Source of the DNA: Epiperipatus broadwayi
Taxonomy: Eukaryota > Onychophora > Udeonychophora > Euonychophora > Peripatidae
Assembly: GCA_028023455.1 (NCBI GenBank)
Contig: JAQFVV010006255.1
Span: forward strand, 4,822,501-4,886,500
Length of the DNA: 64,000 nt
Reading direction: 5' to 3'
The notes under the pieces are model-generated. The model made no database searches, was not told where the DNA came from, and saw only the letters and a program-made list of their open reading frames with translations. Position numbers and translations under genes: made by a program. Numbering within the stretch: position 1 is the stretch's first letter; every line of letters begins with the position of its first letter. Below are positions 1 through 10,932 of this stretch, piece by piece.

Positions 1-329
1 AATTAATATTAATTGATGGTTATACCTAGTAATATTATTCTCGGATATTTTTCTCTAATTAAAACACTGTTTTGTTTTTTTCATTTATATATGAATAAAT
101 TTAAAAACAATGTTTTAATTAGAGAAAAATGTGCAAGATTCACAATTAAGACACTAATCAAAATTAAAATTACATATCCCAATGTCAATGATTTCTCTTC
201 GAGGCAGACTTGACAAGAGCAAAGTTAACCCAATACAAAATAGTTATATGGTATCATAGCTTCCCAAAATTCCAATTCACAAATCAATTATCTTTAATAT
301 CAAAAAAACTTAATAGTATAAACCCTCCT

Positions 330-500
330 TACAGTAGTGCCACCCAGTGCAAGCTTAGTAATCAATGGACACAAGAAGATCTGTGCATAAGATCCCTATC
401 TAAGCCTCCTCATCCAATATCCCCAGACTAGTTTCTAGCTTGTGTCTTTCATCAGTAAGAATCTTGGATGAGAGCACTGTACCTAGATCATAGAATCTAA
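330..500 (+). repeat. R1 foldback family, single arm
   Basis: This stretch carries the R1 core: AATATCCCCAGACTAGTTTC, then a CTTGTG..TTTCATCAGT segment, preceded by GTGCCACCCAGTGCAAGC and a GTAATCAATGGA block. The same blocks recur at about 9.26, 9.66, 9.93, 10.2, 10.65-10.9, 44.1 and 59.9 kb, often as the two arms of a palindrome. Here the matching inverted arm lies at about 690-845, so 330-845 may be a foldback with a spacer inserted. There is no coding sequence. It is probably a non-autonomous DNA element; the transposase family is unknown. Confidence 0.7.
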
Positions 501-570
501 TGTAACCTTTAAGCAACCACTCTTTAACTATTTAGTTAATTATAAAGCTATGAGTCTGAAATGAAAACAC

Positions 571-1266
571 AAATGAATTTGGATTGAAAATATTATTGTG
601 TTTTGTCATGGGCTCATGGCTTTATAGTTAATTAAAAGGTAAAAGATGACTGCTGGAGGGTTACATTAGAACCCAAATCTAGATGCAGTGCTCCTCATGG
701 TTGAAAGTCACAAGCTAGAAACTAGACTGGGGATATTGGATGAGTAGGCACTAATAGGAATTTATGCACACACCTTCTTGCATCCACTAATCACTAAGGC
801 TTGTGCTGGATTTCACTATTGCATGAAGAGTTTGCTACTATTCTATCAGCTTGGGTAAGCATAGGAAATAGTGATCATGTGAGGTTTTGGTGGTTATATA
901 TTAAACCTGCCAATAGGTTGATTATATAAGCAAATGAGCTTGAATTGAAAATATTATTGGGTTTCACCTTGGGTTGATAGCTTTATAGTTGACTAAATAG
1001 ATAAAAATGGCTGCTGGAGAGTTGCATTTGATCTTAAGATGGTCTCAGATTTAAGGCTCCTCACAAATAAAAGTCACAAACTAGAAACTTGTGTGGGGAT
1101 ATTGGATAAATAGGCTCTAGATAGGGATTTTATATGTAACCTTTTTGCATCTATTAATTACAAAGGCTTGCACTGTGTGGAATTACTGTATGGAGAGTTA
1201 GTTACTGTTTTAACAACTTGTGTAAACATAAAAATGGTGATTATGTGATGCATTAATGGTTTATAA
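571..1266. repeat. Two-copy tandem duplication (period ~361 bp) containing inverted R1 arms
   Basis: Copy A (about 571-905) and copy B (about 932-1266) align along their length. Both begin with AAATGA..TTG.ATTGAAAATATTATTG, run through GCTTTATAGTT and GCTGCTGGAG, then an inverted R1 core, and end with GTGAT.ATGTGA. They have diverged by substitutions and small indels, so the duplication is not recent. No open frame is conserved between the copies. Confidence 0.75.
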
Positions 1267-2126
1267 TAAGTTGTTAACTTCACAATCATAAATTTATTAA
1301 AAGTATATTAATTTTCCATTTTTTTAAAATTATTTGCAAAGAAGATAATTGTAGTTACCTAAAATATACCCTTATACCCTATATTTCTTTCATGAATATA
1401 TAATTTGTTTTTTTATTATACAAATAGAATGATATTATAGAGTATGTTTGTTTTGTATTGTTAACTTTGCATGTGAGATTCTGCTTTGACAGGGAAATCA
1501 CTGGAAGTGGATTGTAATTTTTACTTTTGATTAGGCTAGTGTTTTAATTGTTAATTGATGTAATTAGTTTATTATTTTGACTACTTTAATTTTTGAATTT
1601 AATATTATATATACATATGGCGGCAGAAAGAAGTTTGCTGTTAAATGAAAAAGTACCCTTTGATTCCTCTTAGAGGCCTTAAAGAAACTGAGCAGGGCAA
1701 ACTCCTAATGTCCACTCCATATGTTCTTGTTGTTGCAACTGCTATTACTATGTGATTATTCGTATAGTATACAAACATGGATGGCTACTTTCCAACACAC
1801 ATTAGCTAGATTGGTTAGTTTGTTGGCTTTATACCTCTATGTTTAAGATCAAGAACACTATAGCCTTTCTTTTCAGTTGCCTGATGGCTCTTAACTGAAA
1901 TATCAGATGACTTTTCTTAAAAGCAAAATAAATGCATGTGTGTGAATGTTTTTTTCTTTAGTAGTTAATTACAATCATGATAAGACAGAAATAAATCATG
2001 ACCCTTATTTCCAGGAAGTTATAAAGTCACTAGAGAAAGCAGCAGTTGGTGACCGAAGGTGGAGGGTGCTAAGAATTCCTGACTGAGAACCCAGGCTGCC
2101 ATTTGATGGTGACCTTTTATTTAGGT
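1267..2126. other. Unassigned AT-rich DNA
   Basis: No gene, repeat copy or RNA recognised. Around 1,620-1,760 and 2,030-2,100 the sequence is less A+T-rich. The second patch leads directly into the RTE endonuclease reading frame and may be its untranslated leader. Confidence 0.4.
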
Positions 2127-4760
2127 ACTTGTAACTGTAGGACACTTTCAAATAAAGGAAGAGTGCAAGAATTGGAAGAGTTGTCTCATTTTAAATAAAT
2201 GGGACATTATTGGATTATAAGAAAAGATGAAGAAACAAATTTAAAAACTGGACATGTACTATACAATAAAGATATAAATATTGGAAGTATAAATAGAATA
2301 GCATTCATTATAAATAAAAAGTGGAAGAACAACATTGTGGAGATTGTTCGAATATCATACAGAGTGGCAAAATTAGTTATTCAACTTAATAGCAGATACC
2401 TAATGCTATAACACAGATTTATGCACCAACAAGGCCTCATAGTGATGAAAAAATAGTGTATTTTTATAAGGATGTACAAAAGACTTTTGACCAGACCAAA
2501 TGATATTTTAAAATTGTTATGTGGAGCTTTAATGCTAAAATTGATAAACAATTGAAAGATAAAAGCGCTGTAGGTAAATTTGGTTACGGTGATAGAAATG
2601 AGAGGATAGATATAGACTTGAAGAGTTTGTAGAAAAGAAAAACTTTTATATTATGAATTTTTTTTTTGAGAAAAATGTTAAATGGAAATGGATAATGAAG
2701 CATCCAAATCAACAGAATTGGATTATATTTTGACTAACAGAAAACATATACCTCAAGATAATGTGCATAATAAATTCAACACAGGAAGTGATAATCGATT
2801 AGTGAAATGTAAGATATATGTTAATGCAAAACTAGAGAGACAAAAATAATTAAGAAAAAGAATATTCACAGTGGATATTACCTAATCTTCAGAAATATTC
2901 CAATGAATTTAAATTAGAACTTGCAAATCACTTTCAAATATTAACAGAACTTGAACATAATTCAGATTTGAACAAAATCAATAGGAAGATAGCTGATACT
3001 CTTAAAAAGAGTAAAAAAAAAAAAAAGCAGCAATTGACTAGTAAAATGTCTACTGAGACTAGAGAAATTTATGGGGGAAAAAAGAAATATGAAAATATAT
3101 AAAAGTGATGCATTAAGAAAGATTGAATATCTAGAATTTTATAAAATGGTGTAAAAAAAAAGTTAATAATGATATAAAAAAATTGTGAACTAGCAAGAAA
3201 AGCTATAGAAGAAAATAAGTCTCAAGAGTGTAAAACAATATTTTGTTTGGTATTGATAGGGAATTTATTTCTGCTATAAGAAAAAAAGATGAAAGTATTA
3301 CTAAAACAGATCAAGAAATATAAAGTAATCAAAGAAAATTACCAGGTATTACATGACTATATACATTGGTATCATCAGCAGTGGTGCATGGAGTACGAGC
3401 TACAAACAAGAATGCCAAACTATTGTATATTATAAAAATATAAGAATTCTTATACTTGGAATATACATGTATGCAGAAAAAAGATAAAATAAATAAATTT
3501 ATCACCTTATTTCTTGTAACCTTTAATTAAATAATAGATGCAAGATGAAAATAATTTTTGTGTGAAAATTTATCATGTTTTATGAAGTCACAAGTGAAAA
3601 ATATGTAAAACACTAGTATAAAACTATATCTGTGTGAATAATATTTCTGTAATGTAATTTTTACTACAGCTTGCATGAGAGTGATGTAATTAAAATTACT
3701 ATACAAAAACATTATTCATTATATGGATAATATCTAGTCTAATGAATCACCAAAGATAACCATTAATACACTTCCATTTAGTGTTTTGTGGCAAAGTTGT
3801 GAGGACAGTAAGTTTGATACATCAATTAAATGATAATAATTTGGTACCTCCAACTATTATTATATCTTCTGAATTGTCCAGAATTTTAAATGAAAAAGTG
3901 AGACATGGAATTAAATTTATAAAGAAGGAAAAACCTCCACATAATGATAGAATTATAATCAATATCTTAAAAGAAACAAGTGAATAAAAAGAAAAAAAAA
4001 TTCTAAGTTATATATTAAATGTCTAAATAATGAAGATGTACCAGATAATTGGAAGAATGCAGTATTAATATTGATATTTAAAACATATGCTAAACAAGAT
4101 ATTAGAAATTAGAGACAATCAGTCTTTTATAGTTTTTATACAAAATTTTTACCAAAATAATTAGAATTTATCTACAGCAAACTTTGGATTTCAATCAACC
4201 AAAAGAACAAGCTGAATTTAAAAGTGATTTTAGTAAAGTGCATCATATCCATGTATTGAGAGAAGTTATAGAAAGGACCAATGAATATGAGTTACCCCTA
4301 TGCTTTGGATTTATAGATTATGTAAAGGCATTTGATTCTATAAGCATTTGTTTGGTGATTAAAGCATTAGATCAATGTGTAGAAACCAGGATATTGTCAT
4401 ATTCTGAAGAATATTTATTAAAATGCAACAGCAACAATTAGATTACATAATGATACTAGGAAGATTAACATTAAGATGACTCTATATCTCCAAAACTTTT
4501 TTACAATAGTACTGCAAGAAGTATTTTGTGGATTAAAATGGGAAGCTATAAAGAATAAAATAGATATTATTTAAGTCAGCTACATTTTGCAGATAATGCA
4601 GCTGTTTTTGCAAATAATGCTTTAAAGCTTCAGGAAATGTTGCAAGAGTTATCAGATGAAAGTAAGAAAGTAGAACTAAAGGTAAACATTAAAAAGACTA
4701 AAGTAATGTTCAAAAGATTCAAAAGATTTTCTCAAAAGAAAATCAATTTTGAAAATATAA
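2127..4760 (+). pseudogene. RTE (BovB-like) LINE relic: endonuclease and reverse transcriptase
   Basis: Conceptual translation in shifting frames gives the order of an RTE-type LINE polyprotein. An endonuclease start of the form TCNCRTLSN is at 2127, IYAPT at about 2417 and an FNAK motif at about 2527; the residues before FNAK read WS where the family has GD. A KWKW segment is near 2,680. The reverse transcriptase has ..QPKEQAEFKSDF near 4,196, FIDYVKAFDS near 4,308 and FADN (family FADD, last Asp lost) at 4586-4597, followed by a KKTKVMF tail. The longest open piece is 4184-4441. Many stops, frameshifts and the interrupted stretch at about 3,330-3,780 make it dead. In life this protein nicks target DNA and reverse-transcribes its own RNA. 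The assignment rests on motif order; the subfamily is uncertain. Confidence 0.85.
3330..3780. repeat. Interruption inside the RTE relic, with an R2-like end
   Basis: LINE similarity fades after about 3,330 and resumes near 3,781. The intervening DNA ends with ATTATTCATTATATGGATAA followed by TATCTAGTCTAATGA, which resembles the terminal block of the R2 elements near 63.02 kb. This suggests a diverged R2-type insertion into the LINE. Its left boundary and target duplication were not resolved. Confidence 0.4.
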
Positions 4761-6485
4761 TTGTATTAATATTATGCTAACGTTTTGTTTAGATTTTAAA
4801 ACATTGTTTTGAATGGAAAAAAAAATTAATTCACTTGTGAATAATTTAATTTTCGTTTCCTACATTAAACTTGCATTAGGCTTAACATGTGTTGAACATT
4901 AAAAAAAAAATACAGAATTAAAATAATTATAAACTCGCAAATAAAAAGAATTACATCTAAGTTATTAAGAAATATTAGTTTTATTTTTATAAAAGCTAAT
5001 ATAGCTATACCTGAAAAAAATTAGATCACCCTATTTCTATTGAGAATTATATGTGGTGCAGAACCAAAATGCCTATTATTGGAATGAAAAGATAATTAGA
5101 TAACCTAAAGGTCAGCAACTTATCATAAGTATTTACCAAACTAATTATTTACATTTTTAGAAATATCAAAACAAATAAATTATGTTTTTATATTTAATAT
5201 AGATCTCATTTTGTACATGAATAGTGAATACAGTTTCACTTTATATTTAATGCAGTTTAATTTTACTTTTGCAATGTATGAACTATTCTTAATATCTTTC
5301 ATAACATTTTATTTATTCTTATCATAGACATTTCACATACACCCAGTAATGCATGAATATGTAAATGTTATATTAGTATGTCTGTAATGCTGTTGTTAAT
5401 AATTTTTAATTTGCATCATTGTTATCAGATACAGTATTATAATAAAAAAACATCTTTACTTGATTAATACTTATTTGTAACCATTTTCAAAGATAAAAGA
5501 AAATTAAAAATGTTCAAGCTGTGTAAAAATAAAAGCATGGATCTGTAGATATTTTAATATGAATGTGTGAAGTTGTGTTTAACAAAGTGAATCTAGAACA
5601 TTGAACATCTTTAAATACTAGGTATCCGAGTTCAATAAGCAAATTCAACATGAAAGAAAAAAATCAGTATGTACCAGACAATATTTTTACATTACAAAGG
5701 GCAAAAGTCCACCTTTCAGAAATATATAAATCAAAACCAATGCCCAATAAATGTTAGTTTCACTGTGTCTCTGCTTTTTGCAAAATACAGAAGAAAGCTT
5801 TTTATGGATGCTAATTTTCTTAAAAATTTTAATTGACTGATTTCAGAATAATATAATTTCAAAAATTAAAAAAAAAAATAAAAGGACAGCTTACAAAAAT
5901 GACATAATGTCAAAAAATATTAATGAACTAATAAAAATCTGTGTTTAAAATATTAATATCTTACTACTGTTTGATTGTGCACATATACTTTTCTTACTAC
6001 TTACATATATTCAGCATTATACTTTTTAGTTTGATAATTATATATAAATTTGTAATTGATATTTAGCAGATTTTTATTTTCATATTCATTAACAAAAAAA
6101 ATGATAGTTTTATTTTTCTATAATATTTAGTATTTCACATATAACTCTCATTTTTGTTAACTTTACTTCTTATGTTATCTATATATAGTGTTTCACAAGG
6201 TGCAAAATTTTACCCAAAGTGAAAAAAGATTACAGAACTCTGATATATTCTACTAAATAATATCTAATGAAATTATAATACACAAGACATACATATTTTT
6301 AATAATTAATAAAAAAATAATTCTAGAATTTTAGGGATGGGTGAAAACTTGTAAGAAACTAATTTACACAGACAATATTGGAAAAATAATTTAATTTTTG
6401 GAATCATTTAATTATCAGATTAATCTTTTTATATATAAATTAGTAGCCTTGTTTAATCATACTAAACCGTCCTCTCTAACGTTTA
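4761..6485. other. Unassigned AT-rich DNA
   Basis: No open frame above 60 codons and no recognisable element. The 3' end of the RTE relic probably lies in the first few hundred bases, but no tail repeat could be identified. Confidence 0.4.
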
Positions 6486-6509
6486 ATTATTATTATTATT
6501 ATTATTATT

Positions 6510-6608
<99 letters not shown>
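6486..6608. repeat. (ATT)n-(AAT)n mirrored trinucleotide microsatellite
   Basis: About nine ATT units run to about 6,512, where the phase flips to AAT for about 32 units. The two halves are complementary, so the tract can fold on itself. A frame through it encodes only polyisoleucine and polyasparagine and is not a gene. Confidence 0.95.
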
Positions 6609-7330
6609 TTTTAAAAAGATAAATTTTTGGTCATTAAAAATATTTTGGTTCAAAACCACATAGACCATCTTCTCTCTACTCTAAACTCTTGCAAAATAAA
6701 ACTAATTGAGGGGGAAAAAAACATTTCTAATAACCTTATAAATAGTTATCATGAGTCATTATCTAATTAGAAATTACTAAAAAATTCATCTTTAAGAATA
6801 TCAGCTGGTCTAACATAATTTAAAAAACAGTCATAAAAGATTTCTTTTCAATTCTTAATTTTTACAGATTTTTAAAACAACCAAATAAATAAATCGAATT
6901 TAAAAATTTATAATAATGTTTTATTTATTAACATAAAATTATTCTATTTTAAGGATTAATCATATTGCCAAAAAATTGATTTTGTTCATAATTATTACCG
7001 ATTTTATAAAGAACGTTTAAAAACATATATATATTGCTTTAAAATTAAATAACTAAAATTAAGTATAATTACTGTTTATAATTGTCTTTATTTGTTTGCT
7101 TGTTTTTGTATATGTGCATGTTAAATAGCTATTTATTCTGCGATTTACCAGTGTATATGACTAATTTCATCATAGAATTATGATTTAAGGGAATCAGAGA
7201 CTATTCTAGTGAGGATACTTAATGCTAGAATAGATGAAATATTATGTATATTTATGTTCTCTTGCACATTCCCTAGAATCATTACAAACCCAAGCTAGTT
7301 TGAGCATAGAGGTATGTGTAAATATATGTT

Positions 7331-7425
7331 GAAATATCTGTTCCATTTTTATTTTAGAAAAATCACAGTCAGATAATATAAACAGTAACTGTGATTTTTC
7401 TAAAATAAAAATGGAAGATATTTCC
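7331..7425. repeat. Short hairpin with near-perfect 38-39 bp arms
   Basis: Left arm 7331-7369 and right arm 7388-7425 are almost perfectly complementary, apart from a one-base bulge (CTGTTCC against the complement of GGAAGA). The loop is 18 nt. It could be a MITE remnant or a transcribed hairpin; nothing in the flanks decides. Confidence 0.85.
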
Positions 7426-9199
7426 ATATTCTTAAAAATATATAAGTTTGGACACTCAGATTGTTTTGTTTAAAATTGTTTGAATGATATAAAGGTAGTA
7501 AGTTACTTTTAAAGTTCATTCATTTTGCTTTATAGGTTTGATAGTTTATTAATGCCAAGCACATTCATAATCCCCAATGGTCAGGAGAATTGATTATGAT
7601 CAGCATTGATATAATTATCCCCGCATTTTTAATGCTGAATTATTATTGTAATTTTAGCATTTAGTATGTGCATGCAGATGACATATTGATAATCGCTTTT
7701 ATGTTCTGCCCTAAGTTTTTTGATATTAGCTAGAAGGTGATTAGTCTAAGATTTTACTGTTTATTTCTTTTAAATCGAGACAGAAAAGATTACTGTTGAG
7801 TCTTCATAATTATCGCTGGTCATGCCATATTTTAACTTATATTTACTTGATATGCTGATTTTTGCTCATGCTAAGTGATTGTGATGTTGTGGGATGATAA
7901 TGATAATTTCCATGACCCCTGCAATATACCTATGATGCATGCCATTGCAATAAAGCAATACAAGGCTATTGCTAGTATTTCTATGCATTAAGGTTTAAAA
8001 AATTCCTGTTTAATTGTTTTATGTTTATTTAACTAAAATATAATACTTAATATGCTAGTTTTATTTGTATTAAATATAAAAGCAATAAAATTTATTATGA
8101 ACTGATGCAATCATTTTTAAATTTGTATACATTTTAAAATTTTTAAAAAGATGTTTTACGTTCATAAATCACTATACTTGAAGGATTTTTATCCTTTAAA
8201 CATTATTATTATTATTATTAAATGGCTAAGTTAACGTGTAAAATATAATCACTATTTATGATGTACTTTTCTAATGAGAGAAATAATATTGACATTTGAC
8301 TTCCTTCTATATAGATTTAATTAATGTTTCCTGTTTTCCACTTTTTATAATAATACCTTTTAAAACGTATCAATTTAATATAAAAATAAAGCTATTTAAT
8401 TTATAGTTTAATCATTTCAGGTTCAAAAAGCTTTGTAATGCATCCACTTACTGTGTGCACATGATCTAATTTTGAATTTTGGTCACTTTAAACTTAACAT
8501 TTTTTCAAATTCTAATAAAACGACTTTTTTTGTAAAGTAGCTGGTCCCTAGTAATATAATTAATCATGTAATACTACTTGGAAATGACTATTTAGCTACT
8601 TTTTTTTTTCATATGTCAAAGCATCTTTTTATCTAGAGATAAAATAAGAATAGAAAAGCATTCAAACTCTCAGCATCCAGTTCCTGGTGAGTAGTGGTTT
8701 TTTCTTCACTATCTTTCCTATGCGTGACTACTAAAGGAATAAAGTTTTACTTTAAAGATGGGAATATTTTTATAACATTTTAAATATCATGAGAATTTAC
8801 TTCATAATATAATTTATTTCATAATATAAATGATGTCCTCATATCCAGCACAAATAAATGCGTACAATTATTTTAAATATTTTTATATCAATTCAAACTT
8901 TCAGTATATTAATAATAATAATTGATCATATTTAAATTAATAGTATCCCCACTACTTTTCAAAATGAGAAAAATGAATTATTGAAAAAATGTATATAATT
9001 AACATTACATTCAGAAAATATTACTATATCATCTATTGTCATAGTAAATAAATAAAATAAAAAATTGTTGATAGTGAATAGAAAAAAGTTTGAGTAGGTA
9101 TTATTACATTATAATAATTATATATTTATGTACTATACAAAAATTTATATATATATGTATTAGTACAAAAAATTCAAGTCAGATATGAACTAATTTAAT
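7426..9199. other. Unassigned AT-rich DNA
   Basis: No gene recognised. The patch at about 7,560-7,930 is less A+T-rich, but its frames are closed. Confidence 0.4.
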
Positions 9200-9365
9200 A
9201 AGTTTATATTACAAACGTTATATATCGAGTTCACAAATAAGCTCTTAACAAGCTTTGCTTAATATCCCCAGACTAGTTTTTGCTACTGGGGTTGGGGATA
9301 TTCTGCAAAGCTTGTTAACAGCTTTATATATAACATTTGTAATAAATGCTTATTAAATTAGGTCA
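9200..9365. repeat. Small R1 foldback
   Basis: An imperfect palindrome centred near 9,285. Its arms contain TTACAAA.GTTATATAT, AGCTCTTAACAAGCTTTGC and an R1 core AATATCCCCAGACTAGTTTT. The outer part (9,208-9,260) also pairs with an inverted segment at about 10,235-10,285, so it forms one side of a larger nested inverted structure. Confidence 0.75.
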
Positions 9366-9552
9366 TGTGACATCTGACCTGATTTTTTTTTTTTTTTTCA
9401 TTTTATTTTTTGCTATTAAGGCTTTGGCAATTTTATATTGCTAAGGATATATGGTGTATCAGAACATAGTCCATTCCCATATGGTTATTAAGTTAGATAG
9501 CTGAATTGGAAGATATATGGACATCTGAAAATTTCAGATTTTCTACTTAATA

Positions 9553-10054
9553 GTAATATATAAAGAGCCTGCTACTAGCTCTAAACAAGCTTTTTGTTTT
9601 TTATGATAAATGCTACAAGAGAAAATACATGAAGCTTTTATCTATGATGGTCCCCATCCCCAGACCGGTTTCGAGCTATGGCTCTCATCAGTGAGGAGCT
9701 AGGACATAAGATTCAAAATATTAACTCAAGCCAAGCATTTATCTAATTCTTAAATATTAAGAAAAAGATCCAAATCTTCAGACACCTACATGTCTTCAAA
9801 CTCAGCTCTGAAGACATGTAGGTGTCTGAAGATTTGGATCTTTTTCTTAATATTTAAGAATTAGATAAATGCTTGGCTTGAGTTAATATTTTGAATCTTA
9901 TGTCCTAGCTCCTCACTGATGAGAGCCATAGCTCGAAATCGGTCTGGGGATGGGGACCATCATAGATAAAAGCTTCATGTATTTTCTCTTGTAGCATTTA
10001 TCATAAAAAACAAAAAGCTTGTTTAGAGCTAGTAGCAGGCTCTTTATATATTAC
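9553..10054. repeat. 502-bp near-perfect palindrome (R1 foldback), 246-bp arms, 10-nt loop
   Basis: Left arm 9553-9798 is the reverse complement of 9809-10054 with equal arm lengths. The only mismatch I noticed is GGTTTCGAGC against the complement of GCTCGAAATC. The 10-nt loop is 9799-9808. Each arm holds an R1 core (CCCCAGACCGGTTTCGAGC and CTCATCAGTGAGGAGC). No coding sequence. The arms are far more alike than different R1 copies are to each other, so either the insertion is recent or the arms are homogenised by conversion. Confidence 0.93.
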
Positions 10055-10295
10055 ACATTTGTAATACAAGCTATATAGGTCATATGATATATGACTGATT
10101 TTTACTACTTAATAGTTATACATTAGATAAAGTGCTGGGCTTGTCCTAGTATTTTTAATCTAATGCTTGAGTATCCTAGCACCTCACTGAGGTTGCCAGT
10201 AGCAGAAACCGGGTCTGGAATTAGGGGTATTCTGCAAAGCTTGTTAAGAGCTTATTTGCGAGCTCTATATATAACATTTGTATTAGTGTATGACT
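10055..10295. repeat. R1 arm fragment bordering the big palindrome
   Basis: Contains a degraded R1 core (CACCTCACTGAGG, then AGAAACCGGGTCTGG) and a terminal block, GCAAAGCTTGTTAAGAGCTT with a following ATATATAACATTTGTA, that is inverted relative to 9,208-9,260. The span 9,200-10,290 therefore behaves as nested inverted repeats of about 1.1 kb. Confidence 0.7.
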
Positions 10296-10610
10296 CTTTT
10301 TTTTTAACAAAAACTTTTATTATGTTGCTGTTGTCAGTATCCAATGAAAAATTATATGAGCACCTGCTGGAAAAGAATATCACAAGACAGCAGTAAAATG
10401 ATTTTAGCTATGTTCATATTACTTCTTGAATTTCAATTATTTCAAATCCCCTATTTTGTTTGATATTCCTAGCAAACTGCCTGAATTTGCATAACAGCAG
10501 ATCCATGTTTATTATATATGTTTAGAAAGGATATTCACTTTAAAATCCTAAACAATTAAAAAAAAAAGATTATTTCTCAATTTAAGAGACCACTTATAAG
10601 TAAATTATTT

Positions 10611-10932
10611 AAACAAAGGCAAAACTCTCTATACAGTATTGCCACCTTGTGCTAACAAGAGTAATCAATGGATGCCAGAAGACTTGTGCATAAAATCCCT
10701 ATCTAGTGCCTACTCATCCAATATCCCCAGACTAGTTTCTGGCTTGTGGCCATCATCAGTGCTCTCAGATCCAAGGCTCCTCATTGATGATGGCCACAAG
10801 CCAGAAACTAGTCTGGGGATATTGGATGAGTAGGCACTAGATAGGGATTTTATGCACAAGCTTTCTGGCATCTATTGATTACTCTTATTAGCACAAGGTG
10901 GCGCTAATGTATGGAGAGTTTTGCATTTGTTT
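10611..10932. repeat. 322-bp R1 foldback element, 148-bp arms
   Basis: Arms 10611-10758 and 10785-10932 are of equal length and complementary with roughly ten mismatches; the loop is 10759-10784. Arm order from outside in: GCAAAACTCTC, GCCACCTTGTGCTAA, GAGTAATCAATGGATGCCAG, TGTGCATAAAATCCCTATCT, CTACTCATCCAATATCCCC, AGACTAGTTTCTGGCTTGTG. This is the most complete R1 copy and serves as the reference for the others. Both strands give short open frames only because the arms mirror each other. Confidence 0.93.

Noticed and set aside
6483-6668. Minus-strand open frame of polyisoleucine/polyasparagine
   Set aside because: It is a translation of the trinucleotide microsatellite, not a gene.
7665-7800. 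RT-like string HADDILII on +
   Set aside because: No other RT motif at the correct spacing and the surrounding frame is closed; probably chance.
10639-10833. Open frames within the 10.6-kb element
   Set aside because: They run through the palindrome arms and loop; no conserved protein, and homologous R1 copies do not keep the frame.
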